In this document: one piece after another, positions 25,904-34,821 of the stretch
Position numbering within the stretch: the stretch's first letter is position 1
Layout of the letters: every line of letters starts with the position of its first letter
Assembly: GCA_035711465.1 (NCBI GenBank)
Contig: DASTCC010000571.1
Location: 1 to 40,013 of the forward strand
Length of the DNA: 40,013 bases
Origin: DASTCC01 sp035711465
GTDB lineage: Bacteria > Acidobacteriota > Vicinamibacteria > Vicinamibacterales > SCN-69-37
Direction: 5' to 3'
Position numbers and translations under genes: made by a program
The notes under the pieces: generated by a model
The model's database searches: none
Seen by the model: the letters and a program-made list of their open reading frames with translations, nothing else
Told to the model about the DNA's origin: nothing

Positions 25904-26785
25904 TCAGCTCGCCCGGTGCCGCTTGCCGGACGCCGGATGGGCAATGATGCGGGCCTTCGCCGGCTTGCGCGTCGCCTTCGCGGTCCGGCCACGCTTGGCC
26001 GGCTTCTCCGCGCTCACGCGCGCCAGGCTCTCGCGGAGCGCATCCATCAGGTCGACGACACGCGCCGGCTTGCGTCCCGGCTCGGCGGCGACCACGTCGG
26101 CGGCGCCCTTCGATTCGAGCATCTCGCGCAGCGCCTGCTGGTAGTTGTCGGTGAAGGCGGACAGGTCCGTCTCGCTGGCGAAGTGCTGCAGCACCTGGCG
26201 CGCGAGGCGGACTTCCTCGGGCTTGGTCTTTGCCGGGATGTCGTCGAAGGCGTCGATGTCCTCGACGCTGCGCACCTCGCCGGCCGTCCGCAGCGTGTAC
26301 ATCATCAGCGCCGGATCGCGCGCGAGGATCGCGACGAGGTACTCACGACCGTGAATCGCCAGACGTCCGACGCCCGCCTGCCCGTTCAAGCTCTCGCGCA
26401 GCACGGCGAACGAGGCGCCCGCGGCCTTGCCGTCCGGCGCGAGGTAGTAGGCGCGCTCGATGTAGATCGGATCGACGGTCTTCGCGTCGACGACGTGCGA
26501 GATGTCGACGACCTTGGTCGACTCCGGGCGCAGGCTCTTGATCTCTTCGTCCTCGACGAGGACGTAGTTGCCCTTGGACGACTCGTAGCCGCGCACGATC
26601 TCGTCGGACTCGACGTTCTCCTCGCAGTGAGGGCACCACTTGCGAAGCTGGATCGGCGTGTGGCACTTGCGATGGAGCTGCCGGAACGACACGTCCGATC
26701 CCTGGTTCGTCGCCGGGAAGACGCGGATCGGGATCGAAATCAGGCTGAGGCGAATCGCCCCCTTCCAGGTCGCGCGTGCCGCCAT
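25904..26785 (-). CDS. ku: Ku, non-homologous end-joining DNA-end-binding protein
   Basis: 293 residues. The bacterial Ku core covers about 1-250: ATWKGAIRLSLISIPIRVF at the start, a C41/C51/C54 cluster (CHTPIQLRKWCPHC) in the position of the usual bridge-region cysteines, VLVEDEEIKSLRPEST, DPIYIERAYYLAPD and a LARQVLQHF helix. A lysine/arginine-rich tail (about 255-293) matches the extended C-termini that give some bacterial Ku proteins extra DNA binding. Ku encircles broken DNA ends and recruits the ligase LigD, which is not in this window. It starts 3 bases after an IPT/TIG gene stop and is followed after 3 bases by a hypothetical gene. A sigma-54-like promoter at 27604-27619 faces this operon. 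Confidence 0.96.
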   Translation of the reverse strand: MAARATWKGAIRLSLISIPIRVFPATNQGSDVSFRQLHRKCHTPIQLRKWCPHCEENVESDEIVRGYESSKGNYVLVEDEEIKSLRPESTKVVDISHVVDAKTVDPIYIERAYYLAPDGKAAGASFAVLRESLNGQAGVGRLAIHGREYLVAILARDPALMMYTLRTAGEVRSVEDIDAFDDIPAKTKPEEVRLARQVLQHFASETDLSAFTDNYQQALREMLESKGAADVVAAEPGRKPARVVDLMDALRESLARVSAEKPAKRGRTAKATRKPAKARIIAHPASGKRHRAS

Positions 26786-26788
26786 GCG

Positions 26789-27406
26789 TCACCCCGCCAC
26801 GGTCACGGTGGCGGCGTTGGACGACTCGCCACCCGGGTTGGTCACGAGCACTTCGTAGGGCCCGGTCTGCGTGAACGCGAACCGGAAGATGACCGACGTC
26901 GGCGCCACCTTGTCGATGACGTCGACGGCCATCACGGTGCCGGTCGGATCGGTGACGCTGATCTTCAACCCGGCGGCGAAGTTGCGGCCCGTGAGCGTGA
27001 TCGTCTGCGGCTCACGGCTCTTGGTCAGCTCGGCCGGCGTCACGGTGTCGATGGCGGGCTGCTGGCGCGCGGACGCGGCCTTGACCTGGAACGGATACGG
27101 TGCGGACGTCGCGCCATCCGGGTTGACCACGACGATCTCGTAGCGGCCCTCGGCGTCGAGCACGACCGCTACCTGAAACGAGGTCGCCTTCGGCGTGGTG
27201 ATGTCGGCGCCGCTGTGAGTTCGGACGTCGCCGCCAGGCGTCGTCAGGTGCAGCGTCAAACCGCTGCGGAAGTCCTCGCCGGTGACGGTGAGCACCTGCG
27301 CCTTGTTGCTGACAGCCAGATTCTGAGGAGCGACGTTGGTGATCCTCGGCTCGACCCCCACCACGGCGGCGAAGCCAAGCATCACGGTCGCGAGCGTCGA
27401 GCGCAT
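26789..27406 (-). CDS. Exported protein with two IPT/TIG domains
   Basis: 205 residues: a signal-like segment (about 1-18) and then two Ig-like IPT/TIG repeats. The first covers about 20-110 (PRITNVAPQNLAVSNKAQVLTVTGEDF to YEIVVVNPDGATS), the second about 117-205 (PAIDTVTPAELTKSREPQTITLTGRNF to YEVLVTNPGGESS). Each has the VTGxxF strand and the NPGG/NPDG turn. Such domains usually mediate binding at the cell surface. Its stop is 3 bases from the Ku start, an unusual neighbour for a nuclear-type DNA repair protein. A good ribosome binding site (AAGGAGG) precedes the ATG at 27406. The leader back to the sigma-54-like site would be about 185 bases. Confidence 0.8.
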   Translation of the reverse strand: MRSTLATVMLGFAAVVGVEPRITNVAPQNLAVSNKAQVLTVTGEDFRSGLTLHLTTPGGDVRTHSGADITTPKATSFQVAVVLDAEGRYEIVVVNPDGATSAPYPFQVKAASARQQPAIDTVTPAELTKSREPQTITLTGRNFAAGLKISVTDPTGTVMAVDVIDKVAPTSVIFRFAFTQTGPYEVLVTNPGGESSNAATVTVAG

Positions 27407-27603
27407 ACGGCCTCCTTGTGAGATCGAAGAAGGGCCCGCGGACGGGAGGGGGTCCGCTTCCTGGGCAGGCGGCTGCCGCCTTGTGGCAATACGCGACGTA
27501 CCGCGGCCCGGGGCACTGCGGCGCCGCGGCCGGCCGTGGTGCGTGGCACCGTGCGGGCGCGCATGGGGCGAGGCAGCCTCCCCTTCTTACAGGGTCATGC
27601 TGT

Positions 27604-27619
27604 TGCATATCGAGTGCCA
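27604..27619 (-). promoter_or_regulatory. Sigma-54 promoter facing the TIG-Ku operon
   Basis: On the minus strand TGGCACTCGATATGCA has the full -24 TGGCAC, exact GG-N10-GC spacing and ATGCA at -12. Transcription would begin near 27593, giving a leader of about 185 bases before the TIG-Ku-hypothetical genes. Its -24 half pairs with the -24 half of the plus-strand site at 27646 in an 11-base inverted repeat. Confidence 0.6.
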
Positions 27620-27645
27620 CGCGGCCCGCGGTCCGGGTGCGCTCG

Positions 27646-27661
27646 TGGCACTCGCTTTGCT
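27646..27661 (+). promoter_or_regulatory. Sigma-54 promoter of the GT4/debranching operon
   Basis: TGGCACTCGCTTTGCT is close to the textbook sigma-54 consensus (TGGCAC-N5-TTGCW), with GG at 27647 and GC at 27659. The expected start site is near 27672, directly before the GTG at 27675, so the leader would be very short. This favours GTG 27675 over the ATG at 27597, which lies upstream of the promoter. Confidence 0.7.
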
Positions 27662-27674
27662 CCCAAAGCACCCT

Positions 27675-28727
27675 GTGCGCATCGCTCAGATTTCCCCGCT
27701 CTACGAGAGCGTGCCGCCGCAGGAATACGGCGGCACCGAACGCGTCGTCTCGTTTCTCACCGAGGAGCTCGTGCGCCAGGGGCACGACGTGACGCTCTTT
27801 GCGAGCGCCGACTCGACCACCAGCGCCCGGCTCGTGCCGATGGTGCCGCGATCGCTCCGTCTCGATCAGAAGTCGGTCGACGCGCTGGCGCACCACGTGC
27901 TGATGCTCGAGCACGTCAGCCGCGTCGCCGATCGGTTCGACGTGCTGCACTACCACATCGACTATCTGCACTTTCCCTACAGCCGGATGCTCGGCGTGCC
28001 GCACGTCACGACGCTGCATGGGCGGCTCGACATCGCCGACCTGCAGCCGCTCTACGACGAGTTCCAGGACATGCCGGTGATCTCGATCTCGGACGCGCAG
28101 CGCGAGCCGCTGCCCCAGGCCAACTGGCAGGGCACCGTCTACCACGGCCTGCCGCCCGATCTGTTCGCGCCGAGCGTCGCCGGCGGCGAGTACCTCGTCT
28201 TCCTCGGCCGCATCTCACCGGAGAAGCGCGTCGACCGTGCCATCGAGATCGCGCGGCGGGCCGGCATGCCGCTCAAGGTCGCCGCGAAGGTCGACACCGC
28301 GGACGCCGAGTACTTCAAGACCGAGATCGCGCATCTTCTGGAGCTGCCGTTCGTCGAGTACCTCGGCGAGGTCGGCGAGCACGACAAGCAGCCGCTGCTC
28401 GCCGGGGCCCGGGCGATGCTCTTTCCGATCGACTGGCGCGAGCCCTTCGGGCTCGTGATGATCGAAGCGATGGCCTGCGGCACGCCGACGATTGCGTGGC
28501 GCGAAGGCTCGGTGCCCGAGGTGCTCGAGGACGGCGTCAGCGGCTTCATCGTCGACGAGATCGACGACGCGGTGGAGGCCGTACGCCGCTGCGCCTCGCT
28601 CGATCGGCGCGTGGTGCGCGGCGCGTTCGAGGGCCGTTTCACCGCAGACCGGATGGCGCGCGACTACGTCGCTATATATGAGCGGCTGGCCGGCGCTACC
28701 GGCCGGGCCGCCGAGCTGCACGCCTGA
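27675..28727 (+). CDS. Family 4 glycosyltransferase
   Basis: 350 residues from GTG 27675, a GT-B glycosyltransferase. The N-terminal domain starts with RIAQISPLYESVPPQEYGGTERVVSFLTEEL, the standard opening of this GT4 group. The C-terminal domain has LVFLGRISPEKRVDRAIEIARRAG, FPIDWREPFGLVMIEAMACGTPTIAWREGSVPEVLEDG, including the E-x7-E motif that holds the nucleotide sugar. The donor and acceptor are unknown; the debranching-type enzyme 31 bases downstream suggests alpha-glucan or a related storage/stress polysaccharide. In several soil bacteria a GT4 gene of this type sits next to such a glucosidase in stress-induced loci. An ATG at 27597 would add 26 residues with no resemblance to the family. 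Confidence 0.9.
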   Translation: MRIAQISPLYESVPPQEYGGTERVVSFLTEELVRQGHDVTLFASADSTTSARLVPMVPRSLRLDQKSVDALAHHVLMLEHVSRVADRFDVLHYHIDYLHFPYSRMLGVPHVTTLHGRLDIADLQPLYDEFQDMPVISISDAQREPLPQANWQGTVYHGLPPDLFAPSVAGGEYLVFLGRISPEKRVDRAIEIARRAGMPLKVAAKVDTADAEYFKTEIAHLLELPFVEYLGEVGEHDKQPLLAGARAMLFPIDWREPFGLVMIEAMACGTPTIAWREGSVPEVLEDGVSGFIVDEIDDAVEAVRRCASLDRRVVRGAFEGRFTADRMARDYVAIYERLAGATGRAAELHA

Positions 28728-28758
28728 TACCCGGAACCCTCTGGACCGCGAGCGCCCT

Positions 28759-30933
28759 ATGGACATCCGCACGGACGCCGAGATCATCGAATCCGATCCC
28801 TTTTACATCCGGACGGCATCGCCCGTTACCGACGATCGCAGCCTGGTGTTGAAGGAAGGCGACTCGTTCGTCCTCGTCGACCGCCACGGCGACATCAGAC
28901 CGGAGAAGCTCGGCGAGGAAGGGCTCTACCACGAAGGCACGCGGCATCTCTCCCGTCTGACGCTGACGTTCTCGGGCCGGTGGCCGCTGCTCCTGAGCGC
29001 CGCGGTCCGGAACGACAACGCCGGCATCGCCGTGGACCTCACCAATCCGGATCTCATCGACGACGGCGTGATCACCGTGCCGCGAGGCACGTTGCACCTC
29101 GCACACATGATGGTGCTCTCCAACGGCGTGCTCCACAACCGGCTGCGGCTGCGCAATTACGGCATGGCGCCGGTCCGCATCGTCCTCGGGCTCGAGTTCG
29201 ACGCGGACTTCGTCGACATCTTCGAAGTGCGCGGCACGCCGCGGGCCAGGCGCGGGCAGCGGCTCGATCCGGTGGTCTCCGGCAACGAGGTGGTGCTCGG
29301 CTATCGTGGACTCGACGACGTCGTCCGCCGGACGCGATTGATCGTCGAATCGCCCAACGCACAGATTGGCCGTTCGCGTGTGCTCTTCGACTCGACACTG
29401 CCGCCGCATGGCGAGCAGCAGTACACGCTGAGCTTCGGCTGCGAGAGCGGCGGCGAGAGCTCACGGGTGACGTTCCCGGTCGCGCTCGACACCGTGACCG
29501 AGTCGCTCGAGCGGCGCCGGCGCGAGTACTGCGAAGTCACGACCTCCAACCAGCAGTTCAACAACTGGCTGAGCCGCAGTCTCGCCGACATGTCGATGAT
29601 GGTGACCAGCACGCGTCAGGGCGAATACCCCTACGCCGGCGTGCCGTGGTTCAGCACGCCGTTCGGACGCGACGGCATCATCACCGCGCTCGAGTGCCTG
29701 TGGATCAATCCCTCGGTGGCCCGTGGCGTACTCTCGTTCCTCGCGGCGACGCAGGCAACGGTCGTGCAACCGGATGCGGACGCACAGCCGGGCAAGATCC
29801 TGCACGAGATGCGATCCGGGGAGATGGCCGCGACCGGCGAGATCCCGTTCGGCCGGTACTACGGCAGCCACGACGCGACGCCGCTGTTCGTCATGCTCGC
29901 CGCCGCCTACTACGAGCGCACGGACGACGCGACGTTCATCGAGCGCCTCTGGCCCGCCATCGAGGCCGCGCTGCACTGGATCGAACGCGACGGCGATCTC
30001 GACGGCGACGGCTTCGTCGAGTACGCACGGCAGTCACCGGGCGGCCTCGTCCAGCAGGGCTGGAAGGACTCACATGACTCCGTGTTCCACGACGATGGCG
30101 ACCTGGCGACGGCGCCGATCGCGATGTGCGAGATCCAGGCCTACGCGTACGGCGCGTGGCGCGGCGCCGCGTCATTGGCGACGGCGATCGGTCAGACCGG
30201 GCGCGCGCAGGCGTTCGCGCGGAAGGCCAATGCCCTCTTCGAGCGATTCGACGCCGCGTTCTGGAACGACTCGATCAGCACCTACGCGCTTGCGCTCGAC
30301 GGCAGCAAACGGCAATGCGCCGTTCGAGCGTCAAACGCCGGCCATACGCTCTTCAGCGGCATCGCCCCGCGGCACCGCGCCGGATCGGTGGCGCGGACGA
30401 TCATGGCGCCCGAAGGATTCTCGGGATGGGGCATCCGGACGCTGTCGACGTCGGAAATCCGCTACAACCCGATGTCGTACCACAACGGATCGATCTGGCC
30501 GCACGACAACGCGCTCATCGCGCTGGGTCTGACACGCTACGGCTTCCACGACGAAGCGCTCGCGGTGCTCACCGGCCTGTTCGAGGCTTCGCTGTTCATG
30601 GATCTGCATCGCCTGCCGGAGCTCTTCTGCGGCTTCGCTCGCGAGCGCGGCGAAGGTCCGATCTCCTACCCGGTCGCCTGCAACCCGCAGGCGTGGGCGT
30701 CGGCGTCTGTCTTCCTGCTCGTCCAGGCCGTGCTCGGTCTCGAAGTCCGCGCCGCGGACCGCGTCGTGAAGCTGACGCGTCCGCGGCTGCCGGCGTTCAT
30801 CGACGAGATCAGCATCCGCAATCTGCGCGTCGGCCCGGACACGCTCGACCTGGTACTCGAGCGTCACGAAAACGACGTCGGGACCAATGTCGTCCGCCGG
30901 ACGGGATCGGTCGAGGTGATTGCGATCAAGTGA
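28759..30933 (+). CDS. Glycogen debranching-type enzyme (amylo-alpha-1,6-glucosidase family)
   Basis: 724 residues. The N-terminal domain (about 15-230) fits the GDE N-terminal type: FYIRTASPVTDDRSLVLKEGDSFVLVDRHGDI, GLYHEGTRHLSRL. The C-terminal (alpha/alpha)6-barrel has VPWFSTPFGRDGIITALECLWINP, GWKDSHDSVFHDDG and NPMSYHNGSIWPHDNALIALGL, the motifs that line the glycoside hydrolase pocket. The likely role is cleavage of alpha-1,6 branches in a glucan; substrate range is not proven. The frame is open upstream to 28492, but ATG 28759 begins the family pattern. It lies 31 bases after the glycosyltransferase stop and would be transcribed from the sigma-54-like promoter at 27646. Confidence 0.93.
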   Translation: MDIRTDAEIIESDPFYIRTASPVTDDRSLVLKEGDSFVLVDRHGDIRPEKLGEEGLYHEGTRHLSRLTLTFSGRWPLLLSAAVRNDNAGIAVDLTNPDLIDDGVITVPRGTLHLAHMMVLSNGVLHNRLRLRNYGMAPVRIVLGLEFDADFVDIFEVRGTPRARRGQRLDPVVSGNEVVLGYRGLDDVVRRTRLIVESPNAQIGRSRVLFDSTLPPHGEQQYTLSFGCESGGESSRVTFPVALDTVTESLERRRREYCEVTTSNQQFNNWLSRSLADMSMMVTSTRQGEYPYAGVPWFSTPFGRDGIITALECLWINPSVARGVLSFLAATQATVVQPDADAQPGKILHEMRSGEMAATGEIPFGRYYGSHDATPLFVMLAAAYYERTDDATFIERLWPAIEAALHWIERDGDLDGDGFVEYARQSPGGLVQQGWKDSHDSVFHDDGDLATAPIAMCEIQAYAYGAWRGAASLATAIGQTGRAQAFARKANALFERFDAAFWNDSISTYALALDGSKRQCAVRASNAGHTLFSGIAPRHRAGSVARTIMAPEGFSGWGIRTLSTSEIRYNPMSYHNGSIWPHDNALIALGLTRYGFHDEALAVLTGLFEASLFMDLHRLPELFCGFARERGEGPISYPVACNPQAWASASVFLLVQAVLGLEVRAADRVVKLTRPRLPAFIDEISIRNLRVGPDTLDLVLERHENDVGTNVVRRTGSVEVIAIK

Positions 30934-31128
30934 TCCGTCGCGCGGGACAGGTCGAGGCGCCCGAACCCGGTGATGATCGCAGTAGCGCGCCGGCAGAACG
31001 GCGCCCGGCGGATGTCTCCGGCGGCCAGCGTCACCCGATGTCCGAGCGCCTCGATTCCGCGCGCTGGCGTGCTCCGGATGCCCGGTGCGATGCCAGCGCA
31101 GCTTCAGCGCTTCTGAGCCTTGCCCGTG

Positions 31129-31177
31129 GGACCGCGGAGCCGATGGAGCCATGGCCTGCTCCACCGCCCCGCGGTCC
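31129..31177. terminator. Possible terminator hairpin after the debranching gene
   Basis: GGACCGCGG (31129-31137) and CCGCGGTCC (31169-31177) form a 9-base perfect stem, with a nested GGAGC/GCTCC pair. No T-run follows, so the terminator role is uncertain. The rest of 30934-31216 shows no gene or other structure. Confidence 0.35.
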
Positions 31178-31216
31178 TTCGCCCCCTATCAACCCAATGC
31201 CTGCCGCGACGATCGC

Positions 31217-31879
31217 TCAGCGGCGGCGTGACGACGAGCTGTGGCTCGAGCGGTTGCGCGAGCCGGACGGCGACGCCGACTTGCCGCTGGCGCGAGCCGA
31301 TCGGCCGCTGCCCACGCTCTCATCCGCGGAGGACTCCTCCGCGGCGAGCTCCTCGTCTTCATCGCTCTCGTCTTCGTCGCCGGCTTCACTCGCGGCTTCG
31401 GCGTTGATGCTGCTTTCCGCCAGCTCGGACAGCTTCTGATCGGCGGCCTTCTCCTCCTCGAGCGTGTCGTGCAGGAGCGTCGCAATCTCCTCTTCGCCGA
31501 GCAGCTTGGCCCAGGCGATCACGGCGCCGTAGGCGCCGATCTCGTAGTGTTCGGCGCGCTGCGCCCCGGCGATGATCCCGGCGTCACGCACGGCGCCGTT
31601 GAAGTCTTCCTGGAGGAGGTTCGAGCCTTCCTCGATGATGCCGGCGATGCCGGGACAATGCTTCCCGCGCACGCGCTCGTCGAGCAGCTCGAACACCTGC
31701 TCGAGGCGCTTGACGTGTTCTTCGGTTTCGGCGAGATGACCTTCGATCACGCCGCGGAGGTCGTCCGAGGTCGCGCCCTTGGCCATTTTCGGCAGCGCTT
31801 TTGTCAGCTGCCGCTCGGCGTCGTAGAGGTCGCGAATCTCCTCGACCATCAATGCTCGCAGGGTCTGAGTGTTCGGCAT
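31217..31879 (-). CDS. DUF892/YciF-like ferritin-like protein with acidic, Arg/Ser-rich tail
   Basis: 220 residues. Residues 1-160 match the DUF892 family (YciE/YciF): TLRALMVEEIRDLYDAERQLTKALPKMAKGA, HLAETEEHVKRLEQVFELL, HYEIGAYGAVIAWAKLLGEEEIATLLHDTLEEEKAAD. This is a ferritin-like four-helix bundle with conserved Glu/His positions for a dimetal site. Family members are induced by starvation, osmotic or general stress, but their chemistry is poorly known. The tail (161-220) is unusual: first an acidic run (about 166-188), then a Ser/Arg-rich stretch ending SSSSRRR, which suggests DNA or polyanion contact. It lies 61 bases after the first BON gene and probably shares its sigma-54-like promoter. 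Confidence 0.9.
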   Translation of the reverse strand: MPNTQTLRALMVEEIRDLYDAERQLTKALPKMAKGATSDDLRGVIEGHLAETEEHVKRLEQVFELLDERVRGKHCPGIAGIIEEGSNLLQEDFNGAVRDAGIIAGAQRAEHYEIGAYGAVIAWAKLLGEEEIATLLHDTLEEEKAADQKLSELAESSINAEAASEAGDEDESDEDEELAAEESSADESVGSGRSARASGKSASPSGSRNRSSHSSSSRRR

Positions 31880-31900
31880 GGTGTGTACTCCACGCCCCGG

Positions 31901-31928
31901 GGCGGGGACCGGACTGCCAATCCCCGCC
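31901..31928. repeat. Hairpin in the BON-DUF892 intergenic gap
   Basis: GGCGGGGA (31901-31908) and TCCCCGCC (31921-31928) form an 8-base perfect stem with a 12-base loop between the two genes. It could adjust the ratio of the two messages or protect the upstream part. No T-run follows, so full termination is unlikely. Confidence 0.4.
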
Positions 31929-31940
31929 CGAGGACGATCG

Positions 31941-33020
31941 CTAAGAGGCCTGCGTGGACTTCGTCTTGCCAGTCGACGATTGGCCGCTCTGGCCGCTCTG
32001 ACTGCCGTGACCGGTCGATCCCGAACTGGACCCGCTCATGGACGACCGCGTCGACCCGGACGACTCGCCCGGCTCGTTCCACCGGGTTTCACCGTTGCCT
32101 CGCGAGACACGGATGTTGTTGGTCACTTCGGTGACGCCGCTGATGCTCTCCGCCAGATCCTCGGCGCGCCGCTTCTGCTCGCGATCGTTGACCGTGCCAG
32201 ACAGCGTCACTTCGCCACTGGCGACGTTCACGGAGATCTCCGACGCGTCGATGCGGTCGTCATCGGTCAGTCGATCCGAGATCTCTTCGCGAATGCGATC
32301 GTCGGAGCGGCGATAGTCCTTCGGGCCGCGGCCGGCGTAGCTCCTGCCGCCCTGCATCCATCCGCCCGACTGCCGCCCGTAGCCGCTGCTCTGTCCGCCG
32401 CCCTCGTCGTGCCAACGACCGACGTCGCGATCGTTCTCGCTATAGCCCGATCCACCACCCTGGCGGCCCATGCCGCGGTTCCAGGGATTGGCGACCTCGC
32501 GCTCGTAGCGGCCGGACGATCCCGCGCCGCCTTCGTAGCCGCTGCTCATGCCGCCGAGGCGGGACCCGCCCATACCCCAGCCGCCCAGGTCACGACCGCG
32601 TCCGTAGGAGCCGGACCGCTCGTAGCCGCGCGGACCCTCTTCGGGATCGAACGGCTGGTAACGTTCCGATCCGCGACCGCCGTAGCCGCCCTCGCCGAAA
32701 CCGCCCTCGCCGCTCATCGACGAACCGTAGCGGCGGTCTTCGCCGTTGCGCCAGCGCTCCGAGCCGGAGTAGCCCCCGCCGCCGGAATAGCCGCCGCCGC
32801 CGGAATAGCCGCCCGAATAACCACCACCCGAATAGCCGCCGTCGCCCTGATCGCGCCACGATCGTTCGACGTCGGATCCGGACCGCCCCATTCCCTGCTG
32901 TCCGCCTCGCCGGTATCTGAAGTCCTCGTAATCGGGCACGTAACGCATGTCTTCCGACGAGCCGCGTCCGCGATCCCGACGATCGTCTTCCTCGTAATGG
33001 CGGCGCCGTTGTTCTTGCAT
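31941..33020 (-). CDS. BON-domain protein with long disordered Gly/Tyr/Arg-rich N-terminal region
   Basis: 359 residues from ATG 33020, which has GAGGAG upstream. Residues 1-230 are low in complexity: a charged start (HYEEDDRRDRGRG), a block of YSGGG-type repeats at 61-86, and many single Tyr/Arg residues in Gly/Ser. Next come GRGPKDYRRSDDRI (about 230-243) and one BON domain (about 241-306, with IDASEISVNVASGEVTLSGTV and ISGVTEVTNNIRV). A Ser/Gly-rich tail ends the protein. No signal peptide is seen. The GPK-x-YxR-SDxRI plus BON layout is known from stress-type proteins of soil bacteria next to YciF-like genes. A strong sigma-54-like site lies 103 bases upstream. Its ligand is unknown. Confidence 0.88.
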   Translation of the reverse strand: MQEQRRRHYEEDDRRDRGRGSSEDMRYVPDYEDFRYRRGGQQGMGRSGSDVERSWRDQGDGGYSGGGYSGGYSGGGGYSGGGGYSGSERWRNGEDRRYGSSMSGEGGFGEGGYGGRGSERYQPFDPEEGPRGYERSGSYGRGRDLGGWGMGGSRLGGMSSGYEGGAGSSGRYEREVANPWNRGMGRQGGGSGYSENDRDVGRWHDEGGGQSSGYGRQSGGWMQGGRSYAGRGPKDYRRSDDRIREEISDRLTDDDRIDASEISVNVASGEVTLSGTVNDREQKRRAEDLAESISGVTEVTNNIRVSRGNGETRWNEPGESSGSTRSSMSGSSSGSTGHGSQSGQSGQSSTGKTKSTQAS

Positions 33021-33122
33021 CGTCTTTCTCCTCGAACTGTGCGCGTGCGCGGCGACGCGCTGGACCATCCGGACCTCGGCGATCCAATCGCGACCTCGCG
33101 TACGCGCGGTCGCTCCGAAAAG

Positions 33123-33138
33123 TGCAAGAGGGCTGCCA
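33123..33138 (-). promoter_or_regulatory. Sigma-54 promoter of the BON-DUF892 operon
   Basis: On the minus strand TGGCAGCCCTCTTGCA has TGGCA at -24, TTGCA at -12 and exact GG-N10-GC spacing. The expected start is near 33112, giving a leader of about 92 bases to the BON gene. Confidence 0.65.
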
Positions 33139-33154
33139 GCCGGCGTCTCGCGCG

Positions 33155-33184
33155 CCTGACCGGCACGCGATACGGTGCGTCAGG
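33155..33184. promoter_or_regulatory. Inverted repeat upstream of the sigma-54 site, candidate activator site
   Basis: CCTGAC (33155-33160) and GTCAGG (33179-33184) flank an inner GCAC/GTGC pair. The repeat lies 17-46 bases upstream of the -24 element and 40 bases after the first activator's stop. It contains CGCGATACGG (33166-33175), whose complement recurs at 34346-34355 upstream of another sigma-54-like site. Confidence 0.35.
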
Positions 33185-33224
33185 ACGACGCGCCGGCGTC
33201 AAGAAACTGTGCGAAGCGCCGTGC

Positions 33225-34289
<1,065 letters not shown>

Positions 34290-34314
34290 CGCCGTCTACG
34301 CGGGGGAGACCCAC

Positions 34315-34320
34315 ACTATA
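34315..34320 (-). promoter_or_regulatory. Housekeeping-type -10 box of the first activator gene
   Basis: TATAGT preceded by TGG (extended -10) on the minus strand, with a CTGCCG about 18 bases upstream as a possible -35. The start would be about 20 bases before the ATG at 34289. This activator thus seems to be made by the main sigma factor. Confidence 0.5.
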
Positions 34321-34402
34321 CCAATGCCGCGATTTACACGGCAGGCCGTATCGCGCGTTCACCGCGCCGATTCCGGCGGCACGCCGGATGGCCGCTGGTG
34401 TT

Positions 34403-34418
34403 TGGCACGAACTCTGCT
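34403..34418 (+). promoter_or_regulatory. Sigma-54 promoter of the YtxG/YtxH-like operon
   Basis: TGGCACGAACTCTGCT matches the extended -24 TGGCACG, with exact GG-N10-GC spacing and CTGCT at -12. The start would be near 34429, about 15 bases before the ATG at 34444. CCGTATCGCG (34346-34355) lies 48 bases upstream. Confidence 0.65.
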
Positions 34419-34443
34419 GGCTGTGCCTACCGGGGCAAATCGC

Positions 34444-34821
34444 ATGTCCGAGGCCACGGCTCAGACCGCGCTCATCGTGATCGCCATCGCCGTTTCGGTG
34501 CAGACGATTCTGATGGTCGCGGGCGCCATCGCCGCCATGCGGGCCTGGCGGAAAGTGCGCGAGACGCAGGAGCGCTACGAAGCGTTCGTCGCGCGCGTCG
34601 ACACGGCGCTGGTGGACACGCGTGAAGCGGCGAGGGCCGTTCAGCGCGTCTCGGACGAGGCGGCGGCGACCCTCGGCGACCTGAGACATGCGACGCGCTC
34701 GGTCGTCGGCGTCGTCGCCGCGCCGCGAAGCCTGCTCGTTGCCGGCGCGACGTCGGCGGCAGGCGCGCTGCTCAGCCGCTGGCGCAAGCGCCGCCAGGAG
34801 CATTCGTGGAGGGATCGATGA
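34444..34821 (+). CDS. Small membrane protein, YtxG/DUF948-like
   Basis: 125 residues from ATG 34444. One membrane helix near the N-terminus (about 8-31, ALIVIAIAVSVQTILMVAGAIAAM) is followed by a long amphipathic or coiled-coil helix (about 35-90: VRETQERYEAFVARVDTALVDTREAARAVQRVSDEAAATL), a second weak hydrophobic patch and a basic end. This is the layout of the DUF948 (YtxG-like) family. In Bacillus subtilis ytxG and ytxH are neighbouring general-stress genes; here the next gene is a YtxH-type protein, overlapping by 4 bases (34818-34821). The match to DUF948 is by pattern and context, not strong motifs. It is preceded by a sigma-54-like promoter. Confidence 0.75.
   Translation: MSEATAQTALIVIAIAVSVQTILMVAGAIAAMRAWRKVRETQERYEAFVARVDTALVDTREAARAVQRVSDEAAATLGDLRHATRSVVGVVAAPRSLLVAGATSAAGALLSRWRKRRQEHSWRDR

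Noticed and set aside
27544..27558. Third GG-N10-GC match (TGGCACCGTGCGGGC) on the plus strand
   Set aside because: The -12 part lacks TTGC, and two much better sites lie just downstream.
27382..27564. 60-codon Arg-rich frame in the leader of the TIG-Ku operon
   Set aside because: It overlaps the TIG start, has odd composition and poor spacing to a possible ribosome binding site. A leader peptide cannot be excluded but is not supported.
27597..27674. ATG 27597 as start of the glycosyltransferase
   Set aside because: It adds 26 residues unlike the family and lies upstream of the best sigma-54-like promoter. GTG 27675 begins the conserved part.
32760..32835. Short tandem repeats that could be read as a CRISPR-like array
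   Set aside because: They are the in-frame codons of the YSGGG repeats in the BON protein, with no spacers.
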